The notes: generated by a model from the sequence alone, not told the origin. Counted from the first letter of the stretch, positions 7,463 through 17,818 are shown. The stretch: 25,601 bases of DNA from UBA4246 sp045113475 (GCA_045113475.1 JBGUIY010000052.1:1-25601), one strand, 5' to 3'. A program made the numbers and translations.

Positions 7463-8416
7463 TTATTCGTTCTCTTCGTCGTTTATGCGCAGAATGTACT
7501 CGTCCTCTGTCTCCATATGGCAGTCCGGATTGAGGAGGACGGCTTTTACTGACGGGCTGAACGCATCCAGACCGATCCATTCGACGGTAGAAGGAATCGT
7601 GATCGAGCTGATATACGTATCGTCAAAGGCATAAGCGCCGATTCGGCGGAGGCCTTCGTTCAGGATGATTTCCGTCGCGGTGTTGACAGACAGCGCGCTG
7701 TCTGCCAGCTCAACCACACTGCCGGGAACAATGATCGTTTCCAGATCGGCGCAATCGTAAGCGTTGAAGGTGCCGATGAATTCCACTGTGTCGGGGAATT
7801 CAAGTGTCGTCTGACAGAAGCTGTAGTTTTCCAGCGCATTTTTTCCGATTCGTTTGACCCTGGGCAGAGGCTTTTCCGAGGCTGAAGGGTTGCAGTAGAC
7901 CAGCGTGCAGGTCCTTATATCGATGATGAAGCCGTCTTCTTCCCGATAGTAAGGATTTCCGTTGGGAAAGCTGATTTCTGCGGATACATATCCGAAGGGA
8001 TCGTCTGATGAGATCTCTTCAAGCGAGGATGGCAGTTCGATCTTCTGAACACCATAAGCACATAGAAATGAATCTTCCCTTAATTCCGTCACGCCTTCAG
8101 GAATGACGATGCATTCCACTTTTTCATCATCGTAGTCCATGCCTTCGGCATTAAATGCGTTGTCTTCAATCGCTGTCAGCCGCAAATCACCGATGCCCTC
8201 CGGCACCCGGACGATGGCAGGCTGAGGCATGCCGTCCTCCAGCCAATAGTTGGTCAGTATTGCATGATCCTCTTCGATCTCATAAGCAAAATGCTCCCCG
8301 GCATCGTTCCAGACCTCGCTGCCACTGGTATGCCAGCCGATGGTGGAATCTTCTGCCACACAGGCAGGTGTCAGCATGCATAGAATCAGAATCCAGGCAA
8401 TCGGCAAACGTTTCAT
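7463..8416 (-). CDS. Exported leucine-rich repeat protein (BspA-like, LRR_5 type)
   Basis: A 317-residue protein. A signal peptide (MKRLPIAWILILCMLTPACVAE) is followed by repeats of the LRR_5/BspA type, in which short units read I.IPxxVxxIGxxAF. Examples are VIPEGVTELREDSF (about 107-120), ELPSSLEEISS, EFPDTVEFIGTF, IVPGSVVELADSAL, ILNEGLRRIGAYAF and TIPSTVEWIGLDAF. Such proteins are usually surface-exposed and often bind host or substrate molecules; no partner can be named here. There is no visible cell-wall anchor, so attachment is unclear. GGGAGGTAAT lies about 8 bases before the start, immediately after the stop of the upstream membrane protein gene (14 bases between them), so the two are probably co-transcribed. 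Confidence 0.85.
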   Translation of the reverse strand: MKRLPIAWILILCMLTPACVAEDSTIGWHTSGSEVWNDAGEHFAYEIEEDHAILTNYWLEDGMPQPAIVRVPEGIGDLRLTAIEDNAFNAEGMDYDDEKVECIVIPEGVTELREDSFLCAYGVQKIELPSSLEEISSDDPFGYVSAEISFPNGNPYYREEDGFIIDIRTCTLVYCNPSASEKPLPRVKRIGKNALENYSFCQTTLEFPDTVEFIGTFNAYDCADLETIIVPGSVVELADSALSVNTATEIILNEGLRRIGAYAFDDTYISSITIPSTVEWIGLDAFSPSVKAVLLNPDCHMETEDEYILRINDEENE

Positions 8417-8430
8417 CAGTATTACCTCCC

Positions 8431-8799
8431 TCAGGGTGCGGCAGAGATCCAGTGTGCCAGCAGGCCCAGGTCAGCCGGCGTCAGATTTTGGCACTGGGGA
8501 CACAGGGGTATGGACCAGGCGACGCAGAGGATGCCGGCGCAGACGGCCAGGGAACCGAGGCCGAAGACCAGCTGGAGCGTGTGCCTGCGGTATATGCTGA
8601 CAGCAATGATGAATCCGTCCGCCAGGATGCCCAGTATGGACGTGTAAACGCTGATGACCTCCACCTCCGCGTGGGGTTCGTAATGCTCCAGGCAGTACCA
8701 CAGTACGCCCGCGCAAACCAGCGCGATCAGGACCGCGACGGAATTCAGCCACGGGAACGAGCGCTGCTTTTTCCTTCTGTGGTGCCTCTTCTTTGCCAT
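8431..8799 (-). CDS. Small membrane protein with basic N-terminus, function unknown
   Basis: A 122-residue protein beginning with a highly basic stretch (AKKRHHRRKKQR) and then three hydrophobic segments (about 19-36, 50-68 and 77-95). A CPQC pair lies near the C-terminus (about 100-103), which could be a metal or redox site but stands alone. GGAGGTGA about 8 bases before the ATG supports the start. It is directly upstream of the leucine-rich repeat gene. No family is recognised. Confidence 0.75.
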   Translation of the reverse strand: MAKKRHHRRKKQRSFPWLNSVAVLIALVCAGVLWYCLEHYEPHAEVEVISVYTSILGILADGFIIAVSIYRRHTLQLVFGLGSLAVCAGILCVAWSIPLCPQCQNLTPADLGLLAHWISAAP

Positions 8800-8831
8800 C
8801 CCGGATCACCTCCCTGTCCTCGCGATACAGT

Positions 8832-8858
8832 TAAAACGGCGGCATTGTCCGCTGCGTT
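8832..8858 (-). terminator. Weak candidate terminator after metH
   Basis: On the - strand, AACGCAGCGG and CCGCCGTT can pair with a two-base bulge, followed by TTTAACT. It is within 35 bases of the metH stop. The stem is imperfect and the T-tract short. Confidence 0.35.
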
Positions 8859-8863
8859 TCCGG

Positions 8864-11275
<2,412 letters not shown>

Positions 11276-11350
11276 AGGTGGTTCCTCTCTTTCATTTCTG
11301 CTTATTGGTCCACCAATTAATTCGTGAACATAGATGAATTGGTTGGGGGA

Positions 11351-12559
11351 TCAATAAAGCAGTCCAAACATCCAAAGCGGAATACGATGTCCGGAACCGA
11401 TCTCAGTATCATCTACCGCCAGATAACTGTCCGGCAGGTCTTTGATCTGAGAGAATGATTTTCCTTTGCCGCCCACTTCGAACAGATGCTTTCCGTCCAC
11501 CAGAAAATCGCCCTGTTTCGGATAGACCGCCGTATGACCCGATGAACGGATCTGATTCAGGAAGAACGTTTCACGGACACAGCCGATATCGGCATTGGGA
11601 CAAAGCGCGTACATCACGTTTGGGTTGTCGCAGTAAATCTTGTCGGGACGGGACATATTCTTGAGGGAACCCGACTGGGAGAAAAGGAGATTCAGCAAAT
11701 CAGATTCCGAGAGCGCTTTCAGCATCTTCAGTCCCTGATTCCGGTCGGTTTCAAGTTCGCTGTACAGTTTTGACATGTTGGGCGTCTGGGGCGTGTTTTC
11801 AGCGAGGATCATCAGCATTTTCTTCGTTTTCTGGATCGTGGCCGTGCTGATATTCTCCACCGCGGGGTAATCGCTTTCCAGAATCTGATTGATCACCTGT
11901 GAAATACGCTCCTCGTACCCGCTGTGGACTTCTTTATAGAAAGGATAATACCCTGCCCGCAGATACGAATGGAAATGCTTCAGGATACTGATCCCTTCGG
12001 TGAACTGCATTGCGTAACGGACATGTTCACGCAGCAGTTCATCCAGCGGCAGCGAAGGAATCTTCCTGATGCCTTCCAGCTCAAGATATTCGTTGAACGA
12101 TAAGCCGGGGAGCGTGTATTCCGCCTGCCGTCTGGACAGATCCGCCCGCGCTTTCTGAAGCCTGAGAATGGACGAACCGGTATAGACGATATGGAGCGCG
12201 GGAAAATCGTCATATATGTTTTTGATCAGTGTTTCCCAGTGGTCCTGGTAATGCACTTCGTCCAGAAACACGTGCGTTCCGCCGTTCAGAACATGCGCCT
12301 CCACCGCCTCATAAACGGAATGAGCTTTAAACCAGAGGTGATCCAAGGAAAGATACAGCGCCTGCCGGGGATCCGGAAGAGCGGTCTTTATCCGCTGCAG
12401 AAGCAGGGTCGTTTTTCCGGTCCCACGCGCACCGCACAGTGAAATCAGGCGGTTGTCCCAATCGATCCGATCCGCCAGATGCCGTTTGAACTGCAGGGAC
12501 GTGTTTCTTATCCGGCGGGCAGACATTTCATACAGAATCGAGAGCTCGGAGAACTCCAT
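11351..12559 (-). CDS. AAA-family ATPase (AAA_14/DUF4143-like)
   Basis: A 402-residue protein with a Walker A motif (GARGTGKTT, 43-51), a Walker B motif (HVFLDEVH, about 96-103) and a sensor-like IVYTGSSI, matching the AAA_14 ATPases often joined to a DUF4143-type C-terminal region. The C-terminal half has FFLNQIR and FLVDGKHLFEVGGKGKS, reminiscent of the restriction-nuclease-like fold in this group, with D and E-V-G-G-K-G-K as candidate site residues. The function of the family is poorly known. The gene is about 50% GC by eye against clearly higher neighbours, and it interrupts a methionine gene cluster, both signs of transfer. It has its own strong promoter and three palindromic boxes in the leader. 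GAGGAGG lies 5 bases before the ATG. Confidence 0.88.
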   Translation of the reverse strand: MEFSELSILYEMSARRIRNTSLQFKRHLADRIDWDNRLISLCGARGTGKTTLLLQRIKTALPDPRQALYLSLDHLWFKAHSVYEAVEAHVLNGGTHVFLDEVHYQDHWETLIKNIYDDFPALHIVYTGSSILRLQKARADLSRRQAEYTLPGLSFNEYLELEGIRKIPSLPLDELLREHVRYAMQFTEGISILKHFHSYLRAGYYPFYKEVHSGYEERISQVINQILESDYPAVENISTATIQKTKKMLMILAENTPQTPNMSKLYSELETDRNQGLKMLKALSESDLLNLLFSQSGSLKNMSRPDKIYCDNPNVMYALCPNADIGCVRETFFLNQIRSSGHTAVYPKQGDFLVDGKHLFEVGGKGKSFSQIKDLPDSYLAVDDTEIGSGHRIPLWMFGLLY

Positions 12560-12602
12560 GATGGCCTCCTCATCTGAGCGGAACCGGAACGGAAGACAAA
12601 TT

Positions 12603-12686
12603 GATGTTTCGAAACATTAAATACTGTCTGAAAATAATGTTTACAATTACTAATTTAATGCGCAAAATAATGTTTGCAAACACTAA
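12603..12686 (-). promoter_or_regulatory. Three evenly spaced palindromic boxes in the ATPase leader
   Basis: Boxes at 12603-12620 (GATGTTTCGAAACATTAA), 12636-12653 (AATGTTTACAATTACTAA) and 12669-12686 (AATGTTTGCAAACACTAA) share the pattern RATGTTTNSAAWYAYTAA and start exactly 33 bases apart. The first contains a perfect 14-bp palindrome and the third a perfect 12-bp one. The third covers the expected transcription start of the ATPase promoter. The pattern suggests operator sites for a dimeric regulator. Confidence 0.7.
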
Positions 12687-12690
12687 AGCG

Positions 12691-12719
12691 ATCATATCAG
12701 AAACAAAAGCGTTTGTCAA
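12691..12719 (-). promoter_or_regulatory. Consensus sigma-A promoter of the AAA ATPase gene
   Basis: On the - strand, TTGACA (12714-12719) and TATGAT (12691-12696) are separated by exactly 17 bases. This is close to the ideal housekeeping promoter. The predicted start is near 12684, giving a leader of about 125 bases. Confidence 0.85.
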
Positions 12720-12769
12720 TCAATGATTATGACGAATGCTGCCTGATTTGCGATAAAATGGCATGAAAA

Positions 12770-13369
12770 TCAGATCTTCATCCCCACGATCGCCGTCACG
12801 CTCTTGCCTGGGCGCATCAGCAGGCTGTCGGTCAGGGTCACGCCGATGCGGCGTCCGCAGTCCAGGGCGGCGAAGATATCCTTCTGCAGGGCCAGGGGCA
12901 GGTCCCCGTAGCCGGGGGAGAAGCGCCGGGTCAGCGCGTATTCCGGAAACTGCTGTGCCAGCAGCCCGCACAGGCGGCTGCAGGCGGCCTCCACCTGCTG
13001 GGCGCCCAGGGCGTGCATCAGCAGGCCGTGCACGGGCGACTTGAGGGAGGCCCGGGCGATCAGCCGGTCCATCTCCGCGCCGGCGGTACAGGCAAACAGC
13101 AGGATGTCCCGGCAGCCCTCCAGGTGCTGCCGCAGGCTCACGGAACCGGTCCGGGCGAAGCCCAGATCCAGCCCGCCCTCCCAGCGGATCAGCGGGTACT
13201 GCCGCCAGACCGCCCGGCAGCGGACGCGGCCTGCGGCCATGTCCAGGCACTCGCCCAGGGGCAGCTCCTCCGGAACGGCGGCGTTCTTCGGCAGCTGGGC
13301 GTAGCGCAGGACCTCGGCGCTGTCGACGGGCATTTCGCCCAGATCGACGGTGCGCAGGTCCGCGGTCAT
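12770..13369 (-). CDS. Stand-alone methionine synthase reactivation domain protein
   Basis: A 199-residue protein matching the C-terminal activation domain of MetH (Met_synt_B12), in the divergent form found in bacteria with split MetH. The signature is RRFSPGYGDLPL (about 148-159), the counterpart of the RxxPGYxxxP SAM-binding segment, followed by ALDCGRRIGVTLTDSLLMRP and GKSVTAIVG near the end. In full-length enzymes this domain binds S-adenosylmethionine and remethylates cobalamin after it is oxidised. Here it would act in trans on the 803-residue MetH. The start (13369) overlaps the metF stop by one base (TGATG), with GGGAGGG 8 bases upstream in metF, so translation is coupled. The domain's fold and position support the call; activity has not been shown from sequence. 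Confidence 0.85.
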   Translation of the reverse strand: MTADLRTVDLGEMPVDSAEVLRYAQLPKNAAVPEELPLGECLDMAAGRVRCRAVWRQYPLIRWEGGLDLGFARTGSVSLRQHLEGCRDILLFACTAGAEMDRLIARASLKSPVHGLLMHALGAQQVEAACSRLCGLLAQQFPEYALTRRFSPGYGDLPLALQKDIFAALDCGRRIGVTLTDSLLMRPGKSVTAIVGMKI

Positions 13370-14250
13370 CAGAATACCCTCCCCAGCATCTGGGAAAGGA
13401 GGGTCTGGATGGACGCGGCCACCTCGGGCTTGTTCATGGTGTATACGTGCACGTGCCGGATGCCGTTGGAGAACAGGTCGATGATCTGGTCCGTGGCGTA
13501 TAGGATGCCCGCCTGCTTCATGGCCTCCGGCGAGCCGCCGAAGCGGTCCACTAGGTTGGTGAACCGGCGGGGCATGAAGCTGCCGGACAGCTTCTGCGCC
13601 CGCTCCACCTGGGTGGGGCTGGTGATGGGCATGATGCCGGGCACCACAGGCACGGTGATGCCCGCCTCCCGCAGCTTGTACAGAAAGTTGTACAGCACGT
13701 CGTTGTCGAAAAACATCTGCGTGGTCAGGAAATCCGCGCCGGCCTCCACTTTTTCGCGCAGCCGGCGCAGGTCCTCGGTCTGGTTCGGGCTCTCCGGATG
13801 CACCTCCGGGTAGCAGGCCGCGCCGATGCAGAAATCGCCCGCCGCCTTGATCTCCCGGATCAGGTCAGCGGCGTGGGGATACGGGCTGCGGCTCATGACT
13901 TCGGGGTCCATGCCTGCGGGCAGGTCCCCGCGCAGGGCCATCACGTTGGTGATGCCGTTCTCCCGCAGGGCGTTCAGGTAGTCCAGCACGGTCTGACGCT
14001 CCGCGCCGACGCAGGTCAGGTGGGCCAGGGTCTCGGTGGCGCTGCCGCACTGCAGGGCGCGGGCCATCTGCACGGTGTACCGGCTGCCTGCGCCGCCCGC
14101 GCCGTAGGTGACGGAGATATAGGAGGGCCGCAGCCGCGCGATGGCGGTCGCCGCCATCAGCACGCCCTCGAAGGCCGCGTCCGATTTCGGCGGGAACACC
14201 TCAAAGGAGAGGCTCAGCGCCTCGCTGCGGATGGTCTCGGTCACCTTCAT
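13369..14250 (-). CDS. metF: 5,10-methylenetetrahydrofolate reductase
   Basis: A 293-residue flavoprotein reducing 5,10-methylene-THF to 5-methyl-THF, the methyl donor for MetH. Family motifs are clear: LSFEVFPPKSDAA near the N-terminus with the conserved Glu, YISVTYGAGGAGS, NVMALRGDLP, IGAACYPEVHPES, TTQMFFDN and VPGIMPITS. Length is normal for bacterial MetF. The open frame extends upstream, but AGGAGG is 7-8 bases from the ATG at 14250 and only 2 from an ATG at 14256, so 14250 is preferred. A good promoter lies 46-74 bases upstream. It is the first gene of the metF/reactivation-domain unit. Confidence 0.95.
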   Translation of the reverse strand: MKVTETIRSEALSLSFEVFPPKSDAAFEGVLMAATAIARLRPSYISVTYGAGGAGSRYTVQMARALQCGSATETLAHLTCVGAERQTVLDYLNALRENGITNVMALRGDLPAGMDPEVMSRSPYPHAADLIREIKAAGDFCIGAACYPEVHPESPNQTEDLRRLREKVEAGADFLTTQMFFDNDVLYNFLYKLREAGITVPVVPGIMPITSPTQVERAQKLSGSFMPRRFTNLVDRFGGSPEAMKQAGILYATDQIIDLFSNGIRHVHVYTMNKPEVAASIQTLLSQMLGRVF

Positions 14251-14295
14251 GCCCATTCCTCCTGTCGCCGCATGTACTGTCAATGGAATGGGTTC

Positions 14296-14324
14296 AGTAT
14301 ACCGCAATCGGCTCCGGGATTCAA
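14296..14324 (-). promoter_or_regulatory. Promoter of metF
   Basis: On the - strand, TTGAAT (14319-14324) and TATACT (14296-14301) lie 17 bases apart, with the predicted start about 40 bases before the metF ATG. No riboswitch fits in this short leader. Confidence 0.75.
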
Positions 14325-14512
14325 TACGGCGGCCGGTACAGAAGGTGTACTTTATGCGGCAATGGCGTTCGAAGAAGGGGAAACAGCGTCCCAAGGCGCA
14401 TTTGCTTTGACAATGCAATATTTTCCGAGATTTTTTATGTAAAAAAGCAGGAATTTTGAAAGATACGGCGTATTTTATATCGAATACCCTCAGAAAGGTG
14501 TGTGGGGGACTG

Positions 14513-16612
14513 ATGCCTTGTGAAGTCGCTCAATTCGCAGGCTACTGCGACGGTGTGATGAAGGCGATCGCCACCGCGCGCCAGGCGGCGGAGGAAGCCC
14601 GGAAGGACGGGCAGCCGGCCGTCATGCTGGGGGAGCTGATCCACAACGCGCAGGCGCTGGAGGAATTCACCGCCCGGGGCGTGCGTGTGATCGGCAGGCC
14701 GGAGGAAGCGCCGGAAGGCGCGCGGGTGATCCTGCGCAGCCACGGCGAACCGCCCGGGACCCTGGAGCGCTGCGCGCGCCTGGGGCTGACGGTCACGGAT
14801 ACCACCTGCGTCTTTGTGCGGGCGCTGCACGAAACGGTGCGCCGCTGCGCGCAGGAGGGGCGGCCCGTGATCCTGCTGGGGAATCCGGATCATCCCGAGA
14901 TCATCGGGACGGCCGGGTACGGCGGTGAATGGGTGCATGTGATCCCGGACGCTGGCGCGGCGGAAACGCTGCCGCCCATGACCGCGCCGGTGCTGGTGGC
15001 CCAGACCACTTATCCCCCGGATCTGTGGGAGGCGGCGCTGCCGGTGCTCAAAGCCCGGTACCCCGACCTCGAAGCGAAGCGCACCATCTGCCAGGCGACC
15101 AGCCGGCGGCAGGCGGCAGCGCTGGAGCTGGCCAGGCGGGCCGACGCCATGATCGTGGTAGGCGGCCGCAAAAGCGCGAACACGCGCAAGCTGTTTGAAA
15201 CCTGCAGGGCTGTCTGTCCGCGGACCCTGCTCATCGAAACGGCGGCGGAGATCCCCCCGGATTTCTGCGACACGCGGACAGAATTACTTGGAATAGCCGC
15301 CGGTGCGTCCACACCGGATTGGTCATATAAGGAGGTTGTTACTGTTATGAACGAACTGGAAGAAAACAAAGTCACTGAAGCCGAAGCTGCTGTGGAAACT
15401 GCAGCGCAGGAAGCGGCGGAAGCCGTGGAGCAGGCAGTCGAGACACCCGCAGCCGCGGTCGAAGAAGAAGCCGCCTTGACCGAAGAGGAACAGAACAAGC
15501 GCAGCTTTATGGATGACATCGAGGCTACGCTGGTACGTATCCGTCCCGGTCAGACAGTTACCGGTTCGGTCGTACAGGTGAGCGAAGATGAAGTCTGCGT
15601 CAACATCGGCTACAAGTCCGACGGTCTGATCAAGCGCAGCGACCTGACCGATCAGGACGTCCACGTGGGCGACCAGATCGAAGTCGAGATCGTCAAGGTC
15701 AACGACGGCGACGGCAACGTGATCCTCTCCCAGCGCAACATCGTGAACCGCAAGGTCTGGGAAGAGCTCATGCAGAAGTACGAGAACAACGAGTACATCG
15801 ACGCCGTGGGCAAGGAAGCCGTCAAGGGCGGCCTGATCGCGGATGCCGGCGGCGTGCGCGCATTCGTGCCCGCTTCCCATCTGGCACAGCACTACGTCGA
15901 GAAGATCCAGCAGTTCGTGGGCCAGCCCATGAAGCTGAAGATCATCGACGTCAACAAGGAAAAGAAGCGCATCGTGGCTTCCCGCAAGGAATACCTGCGT
16001 GAAGAATCCGCCCGCAAGAAGGAAGAAGCCTGGTCCAAGCTGGAAGTCGGCGCGGTCGTCAAGGGCATCGTCCGCCGCTTCGCGGACTTCGGCGCTTTCG
16101 TGGATCTGGGCGGCGTGGACGGCCTCGTCCACATCACCGACATGGCCTGGTACCGCATCGGCCATCCCAGCGAAGTGCTGAAGATCGGCGATGAGATCGA
16201 AGTCAAGATCCTGAACCTGGACAAGGAACGCGAGCGCATCCAGCTGGGCTACAAGCAGCTCCAGTCCCGCCCCTGGGATAACATCGAAGAAAAGTATCCC
16301 GTGGGCCTCGTGCTCGAGCGCAAGGTTGTCCGCATCCGCCCCTTCGGCGCGTTCGTCGAGCTGGAGCCCGGCGTGGACGGTCTGGTCCACATCTCCCAGT
16401 GCGCGCTGACCCGCGTCGCGAAGGTCGAGGACGCGCTGCAGCCTGACCAGATGGTCAAGGTCAAGGTGCTGGGCGTCGATCCCGAAGCGCACCGCATCAG
16501 CCTGAGCGTCCGTGAAGCGCTGGCTGACGACGTGGCCGAGGGCGGCCTGGTCGAAGAGATCCCCGGCGAAGAGGCCGCTGAAGAAGCGCCCGAAGCGCCC
16601 GTGGAAGAATAA
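14513..16612 (+). CDS. ispH-rpsA: IspH-ribosomal protein S1 fusion
   Basis: A 699-residue two-part protein. Residues 1-278 are IspH, the [4Fe-4S] enzyme making IPP and DMAPP in the MEP pathway. The three cluster cysteines are C12 (GYCDGV), C99 (DTTCVF) and C193 (TICQAT); H44, H77 (RSHGEPP), H127 and E129 (HPE) match the active site. After an acidic Ala/Glu-rich stretch come four S1 RNA-binding domains, the last two canonical (FADFGAFVDLGGVDGLVHI and RPFGAFVELEPGVDGLVHI). Such fusions are known in Clostridia. The frame can be extended to a TTG at 14456, but ATG 14513 places the GYC cysteine at residue 12 as in other IspH. An internal AAGGAGG with an in-frame ATG at 15347 could also yield S1 alone. 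A strong terminator follows. Confidence 0.93.
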   Translation: MPCEVAQFAGYCDGVMKAIATARQAAEEARKDGQPAVMLGELIHNAQALEEFTARGVRVIGRPEEAPEGARVILRSHGEPPGTLERCARLGLTVTDTTCVFVRALHETVRRCAQEGRPVILLGNPDHPEIIGTAGYGGEWVHVIPDAGAAETLPPMTAPVLVAQTTYPPDLWEAALPVLKARYPDLEAKRTICQATSRRQAAALELARRADAMIVVGGRKSANTRKLFETCRAVCPRTLLIETAAEIPPDFCDTRTELLGIAAGASTPDWSYKEVVTVMNELEENKVTEAEAAVETAAQEAAEAVEQAVETPAAAVEEEAALTEEEQNKRSFMDDIEATLVRIRPGQTVTGSVVQVSEDEVCVNIGYKSDGLIKRSDLTDQDVHVGDQIEVEIVKVNDGDGNVILSQRNIVNRKVWEELMQKYENNEYIDAVGKEAVKGGLIADAGGVRAFVPASHLAQHYVEKIQQFVGQPMKLKIIDVNKEKKRIVASRKEYLREESARKKEEAWSKLEVGAVVKGIVRRFADFGAFVDLGGVDGLVHITDMAWYRIGHPSEVLKIGDEIEVKILNLDKERERIQLGYKQLQSRPWDNIEEKYPVGLVLERKVVRIRPFGAFVELEPGVDGLVHISQCALTRVAKVEDALQPDQMVKVKVLGVDPEAHRISLSVREALADDVAEGGLVEEIPGEEAAEEAPEAPVEE
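15329..15349 (+). promoter_or_regulatory. Internal ribosome binding site and start for free S1
   Basis: AAGGAGG at 15329-15335 lies 11 bases before an in-frame ATG (15347-15349), exactly where the IspH domain ends and the acidic S1 leader begins. Translation from here would give a 421-residue S1 with all four domains. Confidence 0.6.
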
Positions 16613-16628
16613 TCCGCAGACAAACCCG

Positions 16629-16662
16629 GAGCGGCGGTCGAAAGACCGCCGCTCTGTTTTTT
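16629..16662 (+). terminator. Rho-independent terminator of ispH-rpsA
   Basis: A perfect 11-bp stem (16629-16639 with 16644-16654) closed by a GAAA tetraloop is followed by TGTTTTTT. It is the strongest terminator in the window. Confidence 0.95.
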
Positions 16663-16757
16663 GTGTGAAAGCCGGTTTATGCTGCAGGAAAACCCGGTTT
16701 TATCCCGTCTGTATACAGGAAGCCTGTTGTATTTGAAAAACCGGGGGGAGAAACCGA

Positions 16758-17294
16758 ATGAAGAAGGCTTTGATCATTCTGCTTGTGGCAGCGGCTGCTG
16801 CCGCGGTCCTGTTCTTCTGGACGGGAGACGGCCTGACGCTCTCGGTACAGGCGACGGTCCGCGTACCGACGAAAGACCCGTATTATGTGGATAACTACGG
16901 CGGATATAAGAATACCTGGATCAAAGCCAACGAGCAGGCCTACGTTTCCAGCGGCGAGCACGGAGCGCCGTACCGCGGCGCGCGCATGCGCGGCGGAACG
17001 CTTGTCACCGGAATGGGTTACGGTCCCATCTCCGTCAAGGGCACCATCGACGCTTCCCGGCTGATGAATGCCTGCCCCGGGCTGAGGCTTGAAAAGGACT
17101 GGGAATACATTGTCAGTATATTCAACACTTCAGACAACAAAAAAGCCAGGCTGTATCTCGACCTGGAAATCTTCGCGGACACCCTGAAGGCCAGGCAGAC
17201 CCTGTACGTGTTTTACGATGGCTATGCGCACCCGGAGATCCATACCGAGGAACTGGAGATCGGGGAAAGAGCGGGATTCGCGCTGGAACTTTGA
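16758..17294 (+). CDS. Membrane-anchored or exported protein, function unknown
   Basis: A 178-residue protein with an N-terminal hydrophobic segment (KKALIILLVAAAAAAVLFFW) that could be a signal or anchor; no clear cleavage site follows. The rest is Tyr/Gly-rich and looks beta-stranded, with GMGYGPISVKGTIDAS and EDWEYIVSIFNTSDNKKARLYLDLEIF-like alternating patterns, suggesting a small extracellular domain. No motif identifies a reaction. GGGGGAG lies about 8 bases before the ATG. It follows the ispH-rpsA terminator and is followed by a repeat cluster, so it is probably a single-gene unit. Confidence 0.75.
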   Translation: MKKALIILLVAAAAAAVLFFWTGDGLTLSVQATVRVPTKDPYYVDNYGGYKNTWIKANEQAYVSSGEHGAPYRGARMRGGTLVTGMGYGPISVKGTIDASRLMNACPGLRLEKDWEYIVSIFNTSDNKKARLYLDLEIFADTLKARQTLYVFYDGYAHPEIHTEELEIGERAGFALEL

Positions 17295-17297
17295 TTG

Positions 17298-17369
17298 AGT
17301 GAGGAGTGAGGAGTAAAGAGCGGAGTGAAGCCCGCAGTATCCGTAGCGGCGGCGCCTGCGCCGCCATAC
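17298..17369 (+). repeat. GAGGAGT microsatellite plus REP-like palindrome
   Basis: About four GAGTGAGGAG-type units (17298-17329) are followed by the intact palindrome GTAGCGGCGGCGCCTGCGCC continuing GCCATAC (17343-17369). The arrangement matches the composite at 6508-6631, but in the other order. Confidence 0.7.
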
Positions 17370-17440
17370 CCGCGGCATAATGATTCAAGGAATTATTCTT
17401 CGGGCCGTATTCGTTATCGAGGCAGCCTTTGCGCCACGAG

Positions 17441-17730
17441 GGTGGCGGCCCAGGGGCCGCCGCTACAGGCTGTTTGTGATTGCATCGGTGTTTATTGACA
17501 TGAATATATTGTGATTTCAGGACTGTCTCTGTCCAACAGCTTTAGGTGGGCTGGGCTTCAGGTGGCGGCCCAGGGGCCGCCGCTACAGGCTGTTTGTGAT
17601 TACATCGGTGTTTATTGACATGAATATATTGTGATTTCAGGACTGTCTCTGACCAACAGCTTTAGATGGGCGGGGGCTTCAGGTGGCGGCCCAGGGGCCG
17701 CCGCTACGATTGAAGCGGTGTTTATTGAGA
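17441..17730 (+). repeat. Tandem repeat of about 120 bases, 2.4 copies, each headed by the palindrome
   Basis: Unit 1 (17441-17560) and unit 2 (17561-17681) differ at only a few positions. A third, shortened unit begins at 17682 and is lost near 17730, with about 11 bases missing after the palindrome. Each unit starts with GGTGGCGGCCCAGGGGCCGC continuing CGCTAC, the reverse orientation of the element at 17343. The remaining part (about 95 bases) is AT-richer and has no open frame of note. Confidence 0.85.
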
Positions 17731-17790
17731 TACAGCTGCCCGCTCTGAGGGTACAATGACATCGATGCAGATATCAGGCGATCATCACTA

Positions 17791-17818
17791 TTAACTCCTC
17801 GCTCCTCATTCCACACTC
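17791..17818 (-). repeat. Reverse-oriented GAGGAGT microsatellite next to azlD
   Basis: TTAACTCCTCGCTCCTCATT and following bases are the reverse complement of the GAGGAGT repeats at 6590 and 17298. It closes the repeat cluster 3 bases before the azlD stop codon. Confidence 0.6.

Noticed and set aside
11311..11350. Inverted repeat (ACCAATT/AATTGGT) between the ATPase and metH as a terminator or riboswitch
   Set aside because: There is no T-tract after the stem, and no SAM or cobalamin riboswitch features were recognised.
12721..12775. CTGATTT/AAATCAG hairpin at the end of the reactivation-domain gene as a terminator
   Set aside because: The stem is AT-rich with a long loop, overlaps the stop codon and has no following T-tract.
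14431..14446. TTTTTTATGTAAAAAA inverted repeat as a terminator
   Set aside because: It lies between divergent genes and has an A/T-only stem with no GC core. A role as an operator or UP-type element is possible but unsupported.
14456..14512. TTG at 14456 as the ispH-rpsA start
   Set aside because: It adds 19 residues not matching IspH; the ATG at 14513 places the first cluster cysteine at residue 12 as in known IspH.
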